64,000 bases of DNA from JAIBCL01 sp031411695 (GCA_031411695.1 JANOBO010000155.1:7375-71374), one strand, 5' to 3'; counted from the stretch's first letter, positions 24,625 through 33,197 are shown. Notes: generated from the letters alone by a model not told the origin. Made by a program: numbers and translations.

Positions 24625-24948
24625 ATGGTTTCAATGGAGGACATCCAGCGCTACTGCAATGAGATTGCCGAAGCGTTCAAGCCGCAGAAGATCATCCTCT
24701 TCGGCTCTCACGCCTATGGGCGGCCGCACCGTGATTCCGATGTCGATGTGCTGGTGGTCATGCCTGAACATCGGCGTGCGGGGTATCACACCGTCATCAA
24801 GATCCGCGAAAAAGTTCGAGGACGCTTTCCCGTGGACCTTCTCGTGCGTGGCAGCCGCGACATCGCGCGCCGAGTCGAGGATCGTGAGTCGTTCATCCTC
24901 GACATCACAGAGAACGGGAGGGTCATGTATGAGGCGGGCCACGCATGA
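24625..24948 (+). CDS. mntA: MNT-type nucleotidyltransferase, antitoxin of a HEPN/MNT pair
   Basis: 107 residues from ATG at 24625 (24634 is also possible). Nucleotidyltransferase signature GSHAYGRPHRDSDVD (27-41), matching GS-x10-DxD. In HEPN/MNT systems the MNT protein AMPylates and silences the HEPN RNase toxin. It overlaps the HEPN gene by 20 bases, in the usual order. Confidence 0.88.
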   Translation: MVSMEDIQRYCNEIAEAFKPQKIILFGSHAYGRPHRDSDVDVLVVMPEHRRAGYHTVIKIREKVRGRFPVDLLVRGSRDIARRVEDRESFILDITENGRVMYEAGHA

Positions 24949-25309
24949 GTGGATCAAAAAGGCGGAGGAGGATTTTCAGGCTGCTCTGGTGCTCTCGCGA
25001 CAACGGAAGACGCCACTGCGTGACGCTGTCTGCTTTCACTGTCAGCAGAGCGCCGAGAAGTATCTCAAAGCGAGGCGGGAAGAAGCTGGGGTGCGCATCC
25101 CAAAAACACATGACCTTGAAGATTTGCTGAACCTCGCGACTCCTTTTGAGCCCCTGTGGACGGCGCTCGCACCTCCGCTCCGAAGACTCACGCCTTTTGG
25201 CGTGAAAATTCGTTATCCCGGCAATGAGGCCACTGACTCGCAGGTGAAAATGTCGACGCAGGACGTAAAGGTGGTCCGCAAAGAAGTCCGATTTGCCCTT
25301 GGACTCTGA
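24929..25309 (+). CDS. hepT: HEPN-domain RNase toxin
   Basis: 126 residues from the ATG inside the end of the MNT gene. Typical HEPN start (THEWIKKAEEDFQAALVL), CFHCQQSAEKYLKA and the R-x4-H active-site motif RIPKTH (56-61). These proteins dimerise and cleave RNA unless modified by the partner nucleotidyltransferase. The pair lies between the murJ cluster and an ABC exporter; it could be mobile. Confidence 0.88.
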   Translation: MRRATHEWIKKAEEDFQAALVLSRQRKTPLRDAVCFHCQQSAEKYLKARREEAGVRIPKTHDLEDLLNLATPFEPLWTALAPPLRRLTPFGVKIRYPGNEATDSQVKMSTQDVKVVRKEVRFALGL

Positions 25310-25318
25310 GAATCACCC

Positions 25319-26215
25319 ATGGCCCTCATCGAAGTACAACACCTCACGAAAAGCTGGCGCAAAGAAAAGCCGGCGCTGGATGACGTTAGTTTTGAGGTCG
25401 GGTACGGGCAGATCGTCGGGCTGCTCGGGCACAATGGCGCGGGGAAGAGCACGGTGCTCGGCATCACGCTCGGCATGGTGCGGCCCGACGGCGGCGAGGT
25501 GCGGATCGGCGGGCACTCGGTGCAGCAGCATCGCGCGCGGGCGCTGCAACAGATCGGCGCGATCTTTGAGGCACCGGTGTTCTATGACTACCTGACGGGC
25601 TGGCAGAATCTGCGCGTGCTGTGCTCGCTCTCCGGCTATTGGGATGAGAAAGAGGCGAAGCGCGTGCTGAAGCTGGTGAACCTCCACGACCGCGCGGACA
25701 ACCAAACCTCCACCTACAGCCACGGCATGAAGCAGCGGCTCGCGCTCGCACAGGCGCTGCTGCCGCGGCCGAAATGCCTGCTGCTCGACGAGCCGACCGA
25801 CGGCCTCGACCCCGAGGGCATCCGCGAGTTCCGCGAGTTCGTGATGAAGCTGCGAACCGACTTCGGCATGACCATCCTGCTAAACTCACACCTTCTCGCC
25901 GAGGTCGAGCTCATGTGCGACCGATGCGTGATCCTCAAGGAAGGCCGCAAGATCTACGAAGGCCCCGTGCCGTCGAAAGGCGACACGCAGAACCGCTACC
26001 AACTGCAGACGGCCGATCTAGAGATTGCGCGCGGCATCGCCGCGCGAGCCGGGGCCACCATCCACCCGGACAACACGGTGGAGCTGCCTCCCGACATTCT
26101 CGGCCACGAGTTCGTAAAGCGTCTGGTCGATGCAGGCGCGCGCGTGGATGGCTGGCACGCCGAGAAGAAAACCCTCGAGGACTGCTACCTCGAGCTCACC
26201 AGCGCCCCGCGATGA
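25319..26215 (+). CDS. ABC transporter ATP-binding protein
   Basis: 298 residues. Walker A GHNGAGKST (37-45), signature YSHGMKQRLALAQALL, Walker B LLLDEPTDGLDPEG and switch NSHLL, followed by a C-terminal extension of about 90 residues usual in this exporter group. It overlaps the permease start by 4 bases. It is not closely similar to the other ATPase in the window (18733-19494). Confidence 0.93.
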   Translation: MALIEVQHLTKSWRKEKPALDDVSFEVGYGQIVGLLGHNGAGKSTVLGITLGMVRPDGGEVRIGGHSVQQHRARALQQIGAIFEAPVFYDYLTGWQNLRVLCSLSGYWDEKEAKRVLKLVNLHDRADNQTSTYSHGMKQRLALAQALLPRPKCLLLDEPTDGLDPEGIREFREFVMKLRTDFGMTILLNSHLLAEVELMCDRCVILKEGRKIYEGPVPSKGDTQNRYQLQTADLEIARGIAARAGATIHPDNTVELPPDILGHEFVKRLVDAGARVDGWHAEKKTLEDCYLELTSAPR

Positions 26216-27060
26216 AGCTCCTCCTTTGGCAATTTTACGCGGAGTGGCTGAAACTGCTGAGGCGGAAGCGCACCTACATCGGGTTCGGCGCGTTCATCGC
26301 GATGGAGCTGGTGATCCTCGTGGTATTTCAGAGACAAGGACCGGAGGGGTTTTATCGGAGGATGATCTCGCGGCAAGGCGGCTTGTTTGAGAACTACTTT
26401 TCGGGACTGACCCTTGGCTTCATCGTGCTGGCTTTTTCGGCCGCTCTCCTTGGCTCCATTTACCTCGCGCTCGTGTCGGGCGACATCGTGGCTAAGGAAA
26501 GCGAAGATGGCAATCTACGCCTGCTGCTCGCCAGACCTGTGAGCCGTGTGCGTCTGCTGGCCGTGAAATATGCCACCTGCTCGTGCTATGCCTGGCTGCT
26601 GATCCAGTTCATCGCGTGGTCGGCGTTTCTGCTCGGCGTGAGCGTGCGCGGCTGGGGCGGAGGGATGTTTGTGTTCGCCCCTGAGCAAGGTCTGGCGGAG
26701 TTGTGGGATTGGCACGAGGGTCTGCGGCGGTATGCGCTTTGCTCCGTGTTTCTCGGCTTGAGCATGACGACGGTCAGCTCGGTGGCTTTCTTTTTCTCCT
26801 GCTTCCGCATCAAGCCGGCGGCCGCGACCATCACCGCGCTTTCCTACATGCTGATCGACACGATCCTCATGCGCACGAATCTGCTGCACAGCTATGAGTA
26901 TCTGCTCATCACACCGTATCTCGAAACATGGATGCGCATGTTTCTCGATCCGATCCCGTGGGCGCTCGTGATGCGGAACTACACCATCATCGGGGCCGTG
27001 AACTTGAGCTTGTTTGTGCTGGGCGCGGCTTGGTTTCAGACTCGGGATCTGAAATCGTGA
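26212..27060 (+). CDS. ABC-2 type transporter permease
   Basis: 282 residues with six or more hydrophobic segments: AFIAMELVILVVF, FIVLAFSAALLGSIYLALVS, WLLIQFIAWSAFLLGVSV, SVFLGLSMTTVSSVAFFFSC and others. The motif VAKESEDGNLRLLLARPVSR is typical of NosY/ABC-2 permeases. Coupled to the upstream ATPase by ATGA. Substrate unknown. Confidence 0.9.
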   Translation: MKLLLWQFYAEWLKLLRRKRTYIGFGAFIAMELVILVVFQRQGPEGFYRRMISRQGGLFENYFSGLTLGFIVLAFSAALLGSIYLALVSGDIVAKESEDGNLRLLLARPVSRVRLLAVKYATCSCYAWLLIQFIAWSAFLLGVSVRGWGGGMFVFAPEQGLAELWDWHEGLRRYALCSVFLGLSMTTVSSVAFFFSCFRIKPAAATITALSYMLIDTILMRTNLLHSYEYLLITPYLETWMRMFLDPIPWALVMRNYTIIGAVNLSLFVLGAAWFQTRDLKS

Positions 27061-27066
27061 GCGCGT

Positions 27067-27168
27067 GAAAGTAGTCCAGGCACTCCGTGACTGGTGTGAT
27101 CAGGTCCGCGTAGCATCATAGCTGCTACGAACCGGCTCCAGTCCCGCCGAGCGGGACTGGACTACTTT
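27067..27168. repeat. Palindrome family B, copy 2, intergenic
   Basis: Perfect 12-bp ends: AAAGTAGTCCAG at the left and CTGGACTACTTT at the right. An internal hairpin, CAGTCCCGC-CGA-GCGGGACTG, lies at the right side. It lies 7 bases after the permease stop and shares its left half and the GGCTCCAGTCCC block with the copy inside the methyltransferase gene (5174-5272). Confidence 0.88.
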
Positions 27169-27259
27169 GCGGAGCGCCAGCGGCCAAAGGCTGGAAGCCT
27201 CTTACCCTTGAGCGTCCGGAGTTCGATCCTCCGGTTGCGTTCTTGCGGACGTTGCTAGG

Positions 27260-28216
27260 ATGATTCGCATGAGGTTGATCGAAACGGTGACGGCGCTGCG
27301 CGAGTGGCGGTGTGAGAATGCGGCGCGCGTCTTCTTCGTGCCAACGATGGGCGCGCTGCACGAAGGGCACGCGGCGCTGGTGCGTGAGGCGCGGCGGATG
27401 GCTGGCGAGGACGGCCGTGTGGCGGTCAGCATCTTTGTGAACCCGCTGCAGTTCGGGCCAAATGAGGATCTGGATCGTTACCCGCGCACGCTGGAGGCTG
27501 ATCTCGCGATGTGCGAGGCGGCGGGTGCGGACATGGTTTTCGCGCCGCCAGTTCGAGAAGTGTATTTTGAGAACAGGTCGATCCACATCGCCGAGTCGAG
27601 CCTGTCGCACGTCCTGTGCGGCGCGAGCAGGCCCGGACACTTCGACGGCGTGTGCACAGTGGTGGCAAAGCTGTTCAATCTCGTGCAACCGGATGACGCG
27701 GTCTTCGGCAAGAAGGACTACCAGCAGCTCTCGATCATCCGAAGGCTGCTGCGTGATCTGAATTTTCCGGTCGAGATCCACGGCCTGGAGACGGTGCGCG
27801 AGGCTGATGGGCTGGCGATGAGTTCGCGGAATCGTTACTTGAATGCTGACGAGCGTGCGCAGGCACCGACGTTGCGGCGTGCTTTGATCGCGGCGCGTGA
27901 AGCGTGGCTCGGCGGTGCGGAGGATGCGCGGGAGCTTGAGAAGATCGTCCGAGATGAAATCGCGGCGCACTCTCCACTTGGGAGGATCGACTATGTCTCG
28001 TGTGTCGATGCGGGTTCGCTCCGCGAACTAAAAGTGGTGCAAGCCGCTGGCTTGCAGCCGTCAGTGAAGGGCACAGCCAAACCCGATGGACTCCCTCCTG
28101 CAACCCAGCGGGTTGCACCACTTTTCGCAACCGAGCCGGTTGCATCACTTTTGGCGGGGGCGGTCTTTTTTGGTGCGACACGGCTGATCGACAACATCGA
28201 GCTGCGGCATCAATAA
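27260..28216 (+). CDS. panC: Pantoate-beta-alanine ligase with an in-frame palindrome
   Basis: 318 residues, longer than the usual ~280. PanC blocks: VPTMGALHEGH (28-38), SIFVNPLQFGPNEDL, GASRPGHFDGVCTVVAKLFN, VFGKKDYQQL and AMSSRNRYL. It joins pantoate and beta-alanine using ATP. Near the end, DYVSCVDAGSLREL should run straight into a LLAGAV-x-FGATRLIDNI strand. Instead about 37 residues (258-296; KVVQAAGLQ...ATQRVAP...EPVAS) are inserted, encoded by a family A palindrome. The insertion lies in the C-terminal domain, away from the ATP motif, so activity may be kept. Confidence 0.95.
   Translation: MIRMRLIETVTALREWRCENAARVFFVPTMGALHEGHAALVREARRMAGEDGRVAVSIFVNPLQFGPNEDLDRYPRTLEADLAMCEAAGADMVFAPPVREVYFENRSIHIAESSLSHVLCGASRPGHFDGVCTVVAKLFNLVQPDDAVFGKKDYQQLSIIRRLLRDLNFPVEIHGLETVREADGLAMSSRNRYLNADERAQAPTLRRALIAAREAWLGGAEDARELEKIVRDEIAAHSPLGRIDYVSCVDAGSLRELKVVQAAGLQPSVKGTAKPDGLPPATQRVAPLFATEPVASLLAGAVFFGATRLIDNIELRHQ
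28031..28152. repeat. Palindrome family A, copy 5, inside panC
   Basis: Left end AAAGTGGTGCAAGCCGCTGG; two right ends, GGTTGCACCACTTTT (ending about 28125) and CCGGTTGCATCACTTTT (ending 28152). It includes an unmatched centre of about 40 bases. Read in the same relative frame as the sua5 and murJ copies. Confidence 0.88.
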
Positions 28217-28281
28217 AGTGGTGCAAGCCGCTGGCTTGCGGCCATGATCGATGACTGCAACCGAGTCGGTTGCACCACTTT
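28215..28281. repeat. Palindrome family A, copy 6, between panC and nadB
   Basis: 67 bases with perfect 12-bp ends, AAAGTGGTGCAA and TTGCACCACTTT, and sub-hairpins GCAAGCC-GCT-GGCTTGC and GCAACCGA-GT-CGGTTGC. It begins at the last base of the panC stop region and ends on the base before the nadB ATG, so it occupies the place where the nadB ribosome binding site should be. Confidence 0.9.
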
Positions 28282-29886
28282 ATGAAGGAATACGATTTCA
28301 TCGTTGTCGGCACGGGAGCGGGCGGTCTGAGCGCGGCGCTGCATGCGGCGGAGCACGGCCGCGTGGTGGTGCTGACGAAGCGCGGCGTGGACGACTCAAA
28401 CTCGACCTGGGCGCAGGGCGGCATCGCGTGCGTGCAGAGCGAGGAAGACTCCATCGAGCAGCATGTGAGCGACACACTCATCGCCGGCGGGGGCCTGTGC
28501 AACGAGTCGGCGGTGCGCACCATCGTCACGGAGGGCCCCGCGCGGATCGAGGAGCTGGTGAAGTGGGGCGTTCACTTTGATCAACGCGAGGCGACGGACG
28601 GGCACCTGGAATTCGACCTCACCCGCGAGGGCGGCCACACCCGGCGGCGCGTGCTGCATTCGCGCGATGCCACAGGTCGTGAGCTGACAGAGAAGCTGAT
28701 CGCTGCGGTGCGGGCGCATCCGAACATCGAAGTGCTCGAGGAACACTTTGCCATCGACCTCATCACAACCGCGAAGCTCGGTCATGTGGCGGAGGATCGC
28801 GTGCTCGGACTTTATGTGCTCGATGAGAAAAGCGGCGAGGTGGAGACCTTCCGATCGGACCGCGTGATCCTCGCGACGGGCGGCTGCGGGCGAGTTTATC
28901 TTTATACAACGAACCCGCAGATCGCGACCGGCGACGGGGTGGCGATGGCTTGGCGGGCGGGCGCGGCGGTGTCGAACATGGAGTTCATCCAGTTTCATCC
29001 GACGTGCCTCTACCATGCGGAGAACCGCTCCTTTCTCATCACCGAAGCGATGCGCGGCGAAGGTGCGCGGCTTGTGGACAAGGAAGGCAACGAATTCATG
29101 CAGAAGTACGACGAGCGCGGGTCTCTCGCGCCGCGTGACATCGTGGCCCGCGCGATCGACCACGAGATCAAGCGCACTGGCGGACCCTGCGTGTATCTCG
29201 ACATCAGCCACAAGCCGGCAGAGTTCATCATCGAGCACTTCCCCAACATCCACCGCGCCTGCCTCGAGCTGGACATCGACATCACCAAGCAGCCGATCCC
29301 CGTGGTGCCTGCCGCGCATTATCAATGCGGCGGCGTGCTCACTGACATCAACGGAGCCACGACGATCCGCGGACTGGCCGCCGTGGGCGAGGTGGGCTGC
29401 ACGGGCCTGCACGGCGCGAACCGCCTCGCCAGCAACTCGCTGCTCGAGTGCCTCGTCGTCTCGAAGCGCGCGGTCGATTTCATTTTGCAAAAGCTCCCCG
29501 TCGGCAAGACGCAGACACAGAGCTACGAGATCCCGCTGTGGAAACGCGGTGACGCGCAGGACGTGGACGAACTCGTGGTCATCTACCACAACTGGGACGA
29601 GATCCGCCGGCTGATGTGGGACTATGTCTCCATCGTGCGCACCAACAAACGGCTCCAACGCGCGGCCGCGCGGCTGCGAAACCTGAAGCGCGAGGTGCAG
29701 GAGTTTTACTGGAACTTCCGCATCACCAGCGAGCTCCTCGAACTGCGAAACCTCGTCGAGACCGCGACACTCATCGTCGATTGCGCTGTGCGCCGTCAGG
29801 AAAGCCGCGGGCTGCATTACACGCTGGATTTCCCGGCTCCAAATCACTCCCGGCCGCCGACAGACACGGTCCTGCGGCGATATTGA
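28282..29886 (+). CDS. nadB: L-aspartate oxidase
   Basis: 534 residues from the ATG at 28282. FAD motif VVGTGAGGLSAALHA, STWAQGGIA, HSRDATGRELTE, ILATGGCGRVYLYTTNP, FIQFHPTCLY, EAMRGEGARLVD, and the C-terminal GLHGANRLASNSLLECLV. It oxidises aspartate to iminoaspartate for NAD synthesis. The palindrome directly upstream leaves no room for an ordinary Shine-Dalgarno sequence. A TTG at 28270, inside the palindrome, would extend the frame by four codons. Confidence 0.95.
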   Translation: MKEYDFIVVGTGAGGLSAALHAAEHGRVVVLTKRGVDDSNSTWAQGGIACVQSEEDSIEQHVSDTLIAGGGLCNESAVRTIVTEGPARIEELVKWGVHFDQREATDGHLEFDLTREGGHTRRRVLHSRDATGRELTEKLIAAVRAHPNIEVLEEHFAIDLITTAKLGHVAEDRVLGLYVLDEKSGEVETFRSDRVILATGGCGRVYLYTTNPQIATGDGVAMAWRAGAAVSNMEFIQFHPTCLYHAENRSFLITEAMRGEGARLVDKEGNEFMQKYDERGSLAPRDIVARAIDHEIKRTGGPCVYLDISHKPAEFIIEHFPNIHRACLELDIDITKQPIPVVPAAHYQCGGVLTDINGATTIRGLAAVGEVGCTGLHGANRLASNSLLECLVVSKRAVDFILQKLPVGKTQTQSYEIPLWKRGDAQDVDELVVIYHNWDEIRRLMWDYVSIVRTNKRLQRAAARLRNLKREVQEFYWNFRITSELLELRNLVETATLIVDCAVRRQESRGLHYTLDFPAPNHSRPPTDTVLRRY

Positions 29887-30105
29887 CGAGCCCCTGCGTT
29901 GGTCTGATTTTCGGCTGACAGAACCCAACCGCCGCCTCGTTTTGTGGGTCCGATTTCCCCGGCTCGTCGTATGGCATCCGAGAAGCGTCGTGCCAACGGA
30001 TTCAACGGGTCGTTCAACGATGTTAACCACATCAGAAATTATCACACGGAAAGGATTGCCCCGAGGCGACCTGATTTGCTAAGCTTTAAAAAAACGGAAA
30101 ACTGA

Positions 30106-31020
30106 ATGGTCGATAAACACACAGCCGCAGCATTGGCAACGGTGATCGTGCTCTCCGCGACGGCGGGCGCGCAGACGTTCTCGCCATCCTCCGCCTCGGT
30201 GTCCCGTGATCGCTCGCTGCCGACGCTGAAGCTCACGCAAAAAGGCGGGAAACCCGTGGCGGCCCCATTGCCGAGAGTCTTCGTGCCCACGCTGCCGCGC
30301 ACGGCCTACACGCGCTATCCATGGAAGACTGATATTGTGGCGACGGTGTTTTGGGTGGGCGAGATGCCCACGGAAAACAATCCAACGCCGAATCACCAAA
30401 GCTCGTGGGACACGGAGTGGGCGAAGAACTACGGCGGCTTTGACGATCCCGATCCGTTGCAGCGCGGGCGCGATTTCTGTCCGGTGAAGTTCAAGCCGGG
30501 CTTGAATCCATTTTACGTGGCGCTGCCCTACAACGATCTCATCAATTACAAGACCACGAAGCCTGAGGCGGCGACGATCATCCCGTGGTTCAAGGAGCGC
30601 TTTGTGAAGGCCGGCAAGAGCGTGCTGAAGGGACAGTGGATCGCCATCCGCTACGGCAATCAAGTGTGCTACGCGCAATGGGAGGACTGCGGCCCGTGGG
30701 TGACGGACGACGCGGCGTATGTGTTTGGAAACGCCCGCCCGAAGAACACGGAGAACAATGGCGGCGCGGGAATCGATCTCTCACCCGCAGTGCGGGACTT
30801 CCTCGGCATCTCAAGCGGAAGGAAGTGCGACTGGCGTTTTGTCGATCTGAACGAGGTGCCCGACGGGCCGTGGCGGAGTCTGGGCCAGAACAATCACTTC
30901 GTTCAGAACAAGACGAAGGCCGCCACGCAGCAGAACGAGATGCTCGCGTCCAGGCTCGAGGAACTGCGGCGTATGCGCGACGAGTACTTCAAGAAGAACG
31001 GGAGCCAGTATCTGCGGTAA
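30106..31020 (+). CDS. Secreted conserved protein, possible double-psi beta-barrel
   Basis: 304 residues with a signal peptide (ALATVIVLSATAGA-QT). A proline-rich linker precedes a globular part with FCPVKFKPGLNPFYVALPYND, WIAIRYGNQVCYAQWEDCGP and GIDLSPAVRDFLGI. The combination of a DCGPW turn and a later GIDLSPAVRDFLG resembles RlpA/expansin-like double-psi barrels (DRGP...DLS). This similarity is by eye and untested. It ends in a charged helical tail. Upstream 29887-30105 holds nothing recognisable. Confidence 0.6.
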   Translation: MVDKHTAAALATVIVLSATAGAQTFSPSSASVSRDRSLPTLKLTQKGGKPVAAPLPRVFVPTLPRTAYTRYPWKTDIVATVFWVGEMPTENNPTPNHQSSWDTEWAKNYGGFDDPDPLQRGRDFCPVKFKPGLNPFYVALPYNDLINYKTTKPEAATIIPWFKERFVKAGKSVLKGQWIAIRYGNQVCYAQWEDCGPWVTDDAAYVFGNARPKNTENNGGAGIDLSPAVRDFLGISSGRKCDWRFVDLNEVPDGPWRSLGQNNHFVQNKTKAATQQNEMLASRLEELRRMRDEYFKKNGSQYLR

Positions 31021-31297
31021 TGACGGGGCAGTGAGCACTCCGCGCCTCGCGGGTGTGCGAGAGACGCGGCAGCACCGTCTTGATGCATGCGCTGCTTGCA
31101 TTCCTCAGGGATGCGCGCGGCAGCTAACGGCGAGGCTGCGGGTCGGACCGGTGGTTCCCGCTCGCAAAGCCTCTCTCCACCACCGGCTACCGGCTGGCAA
31201 GCCTCCGGCTTGAAACATGAACGCGGTTCTTGCTCGCACGAGCAAGGCGGGAGAACAATTTGGCGAACCTCGCCTTGATCCGCGCTTCCTGGCCCGG
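31021..31297. other. Intergenic region with two short hairpins
   Basis: No gene seen. Two perfect short inverted repeats: CAAGCC-TCC-GGCTTG (31198-31212) and TTGCTCG-CA-CGAGCAA (31230-31245), the latter extended imperfectly by GTTC/GAAC-like flanks. They lie between convergent genes and could terminate transcription or be worn palindromic elements; no T-run follows either. Confidence 0.4.
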
Positions 31298-31735
31298 TCA
31301 CTTCACCTCAAAGATCGCCTCCACCTCGACGGCGGCTCCTGTGGGAAGCTGCGCAAAGCCGAGCGCGCTGCGGGCATGAAAGCCATCACCGCTCTTCCCG
31401 AAGATCTCATGCAGCAGGTCGGATGCGCCGTTGATGACGAGGTGCTGCTCGTTGAACTCGAGCGTGGAGTTCACGCAGCCGAGCACCTTGATCACACGCA
31501 GGCCGTCGAGTGTGCCGTGCGTGTCCCACACGGAGCGGAGGATTTTCTCCGCACAGTTTTTCGCGGCGGCGTAGCCTTCCTCGACACTGGTCTCGGCGCC
31601 GAGCTTTCCCTTGAGATCACTGACGTGGCCCGAGGTAATAAGCTGGCTGCCGCTGCGGATGCATAGGTTCAGGTAGCCGGGCGCGGCCTTTTCAAACTTG
31701 ATGCCGAGGTCTTCGGCTTGTCGCTGGGGCGTCAT
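31298..31735 (-). CDS. RidA/YjgF-family protein
   Basis: 145 residues. Family features: LCIRSGSQLITSGHVSDLKG near the N-terminus and the C-terminal FHARSALGFAQLPTGAAVEV, with the arginine that binds carboxylate in enamine deaminases. Members hydrolyse reactive enamines/imines. It follows the TPR gene by 15 bases, on the same strand. Confidence 0.92.
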   Translation of the reverse strand: MTPQRQAEDLGIKFEKAAPGYLNLCIRSGSQLITSGHVSDLKGKLGAETSVEEGYAAAKNCAEKILRSVWDTHGTLDGLRVIKVLGCVNSTLEFNEQHLVINGASDLLHEIFGKSGDGFHARSALGFAQLPTGAAVEVEAIFEVK

Positions 31736-31750
31736 GGTGGGCTGCAGGAG

Positions 31751-33157
31751 TTAGGAGTACGATTCCTCCACGCGCTTGGCGACGTCCTTGTAGCCGTAGT
31801 CGCTGTTGTAGATCTCCTTCAGAGCCTCGAGGTATTGCTCCTTCTTCCCCATCTTGTTGCTGACCATGGCCAACTCGTAGAGCACGTCCTTCTTCGTCGC
31901 GTCCATGATGGCCAGCTCCCTCACGATCTCGGAGAACTGGCTTTCGGCCAGGTCGTTCATGTTCTTCCGCTCGAAGCAACGGCCCAGCATGATGATGGCC
32001 TTGGCACGAAGATGGGGATTGCTCTTCGCCTGCTGGAGGTGGGGGATGGCCTCGGTGTACATGCCGGCATAAAAGAAGGCGGAACCAAGGTCGTATTGAA
32101 ACTGCTTGTCGGTCGGGTTGCGGTCCACGCGCGCCTTTGCCTCGGCGATGACGACGGCGCTGCGCTGACGTTTGATGTCGGCGATTTGCGCGCGCTTCTC
32201 CTCGATGTCCGGTGAGGAAGGATCGGACTCGATCTCGGATTCCATGCGCTCGATATTCAGGTCGGCCACCTTGTCCTGCACCATTTCGATCTTCCGCTGC
32301 ATGGCCACGTCACCGGGGTTCAGCGTGAGCGCGTAATTGTAAAACGACAGGGCGGTCTCGAGATCCTCCAGCCGCTCATAGATGTCCGCCATGCGCTTGA
32401 CGATGTTGACGTTGGTGTTGTCCTTGTCGTAATCAGCGATGAGTTCGGCGAGCAGCGCCTCCATCTGCTCGCGGGTCATGCCCTGCTTGGTCATGAGCTC
32501 CATCTTGTTCGCCTCGTCGGTGCTCTTCATCGCCTTGCGGAAGTCGCCTTCCTGGTTCCAGCCTTGACGTAGGATGGAGGTGCGCGCGGCGGAGTCCTTG
32601 TCGCCCTTCACGGCGTTCATGTCGCGCGGGTCCACCTTCACGATGTGGCGGTAAACCTCGCCGGCCTTCTCCGGCAGTTCGTGGGCCATGTAGTGCTCCG
32701 CCAGCCGGTGCATGTTCTTTGTGTTCTCAGGGTGCCCTTCACGGATGGTCTCCAGCGCGAATGCGGCGAGATCCATGATGCGGAGACGGATGGCCTGGTC
32801 ATACAGCGTCTGGTTGGCGCTGACGTTGTAGGGGTCCTTCTGGAACACGTTGTCCTCGAGGTCATTGATCTGCTCGAGAGGATCCTTCTTGGAGCCGCCT
32901 TTGAAGAGCGCCATGCCGCCTCCAAAGCTCAGGCCTTTCTTCTGGCCCTTGATCCGCTCTGCCTCCGCGCGGCGCACGAGCTGGCGGCCATCCATGAAAC
33001 CGACGTGCGCTTTCACGATCGGCAGCACGAGGCTCACCACGTAGTCCCAGTTGCGCTGCTCAAATGAAATCAGGCCTTTCTTCCACAGGTTGGCAAACTT
33101 GGGATCCAGGTCTTCGGGTTTGATGATGGCTTGTTCGGATTCGTTGGGGGTGCTCAC
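31751..33157 (-). CDS. TPR-repeat protein
   Basis: 468 residues, no signal peptide or membrane segment seen. Several tetratricopeptide-like units, clearest at ADIYERLEDLETALSFYNYA followed by LTLNPGD, and at YDLGSAFFYAGMYTEAIPHL. A central charged helical region (KVADLNIERMESEIESDPSS onward) probably forms coiled coil. Likely a cytoplasmic scaffold. The 54-residue membrane protein gene just upstream may share its transcript. Confidence 0.8.
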   Translation of the reverse strand: MSTPNESEQAIIKPEDLDPKFANLWKKGLISFEQRNWDYVVSLVLPIVKAHVGFMDGRQLVRRAEAERIKGQKKGLSFGGGMALFKGGSKKDPLEQINDLEDNVFQKDPYNVSANQTLYDQAIRLRIMDLAAFALETIREGHPENTKNMHRLAEHYMAHELPEKAGEVYRHIVKVDPRDMNAVKGDKDSAARTSILRQGWNQEGDFRKAMKSTDEANKMELMTKQGMTREQMEALLAELIADYDKDNTNVNIVKRMADIYERLEDLETALSFYNYALTLNPGDVAMQRKIEMVQDKVADLNIERMESEIESDPSSPDIEEKRAQIADIKRQRSAVVIAEAKARVDRNPTDKQFQYDLGSAFFYAGMYTEAIPHLQQAKSNPHLRAKAIIMLGRCFERKNMNDLAESQFSEIVRELAIMDATKKDVLYELAMVSNKMGKKEQYLEALKEIYNSDYGYKDVAKRVEESYS

Positions 33158-33197
33158 GGTTGGTTCTCCTTTTGAAACGGTTTTTCGGGCCTCGATG

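Noticed and set aside
31198..31245. Rho-independent terminator at the hairpins between 30106-31020 and ridA
   Set aside because: Stems are short and no T-run follows on either strand; kept only as hairpins in the intergenic note.
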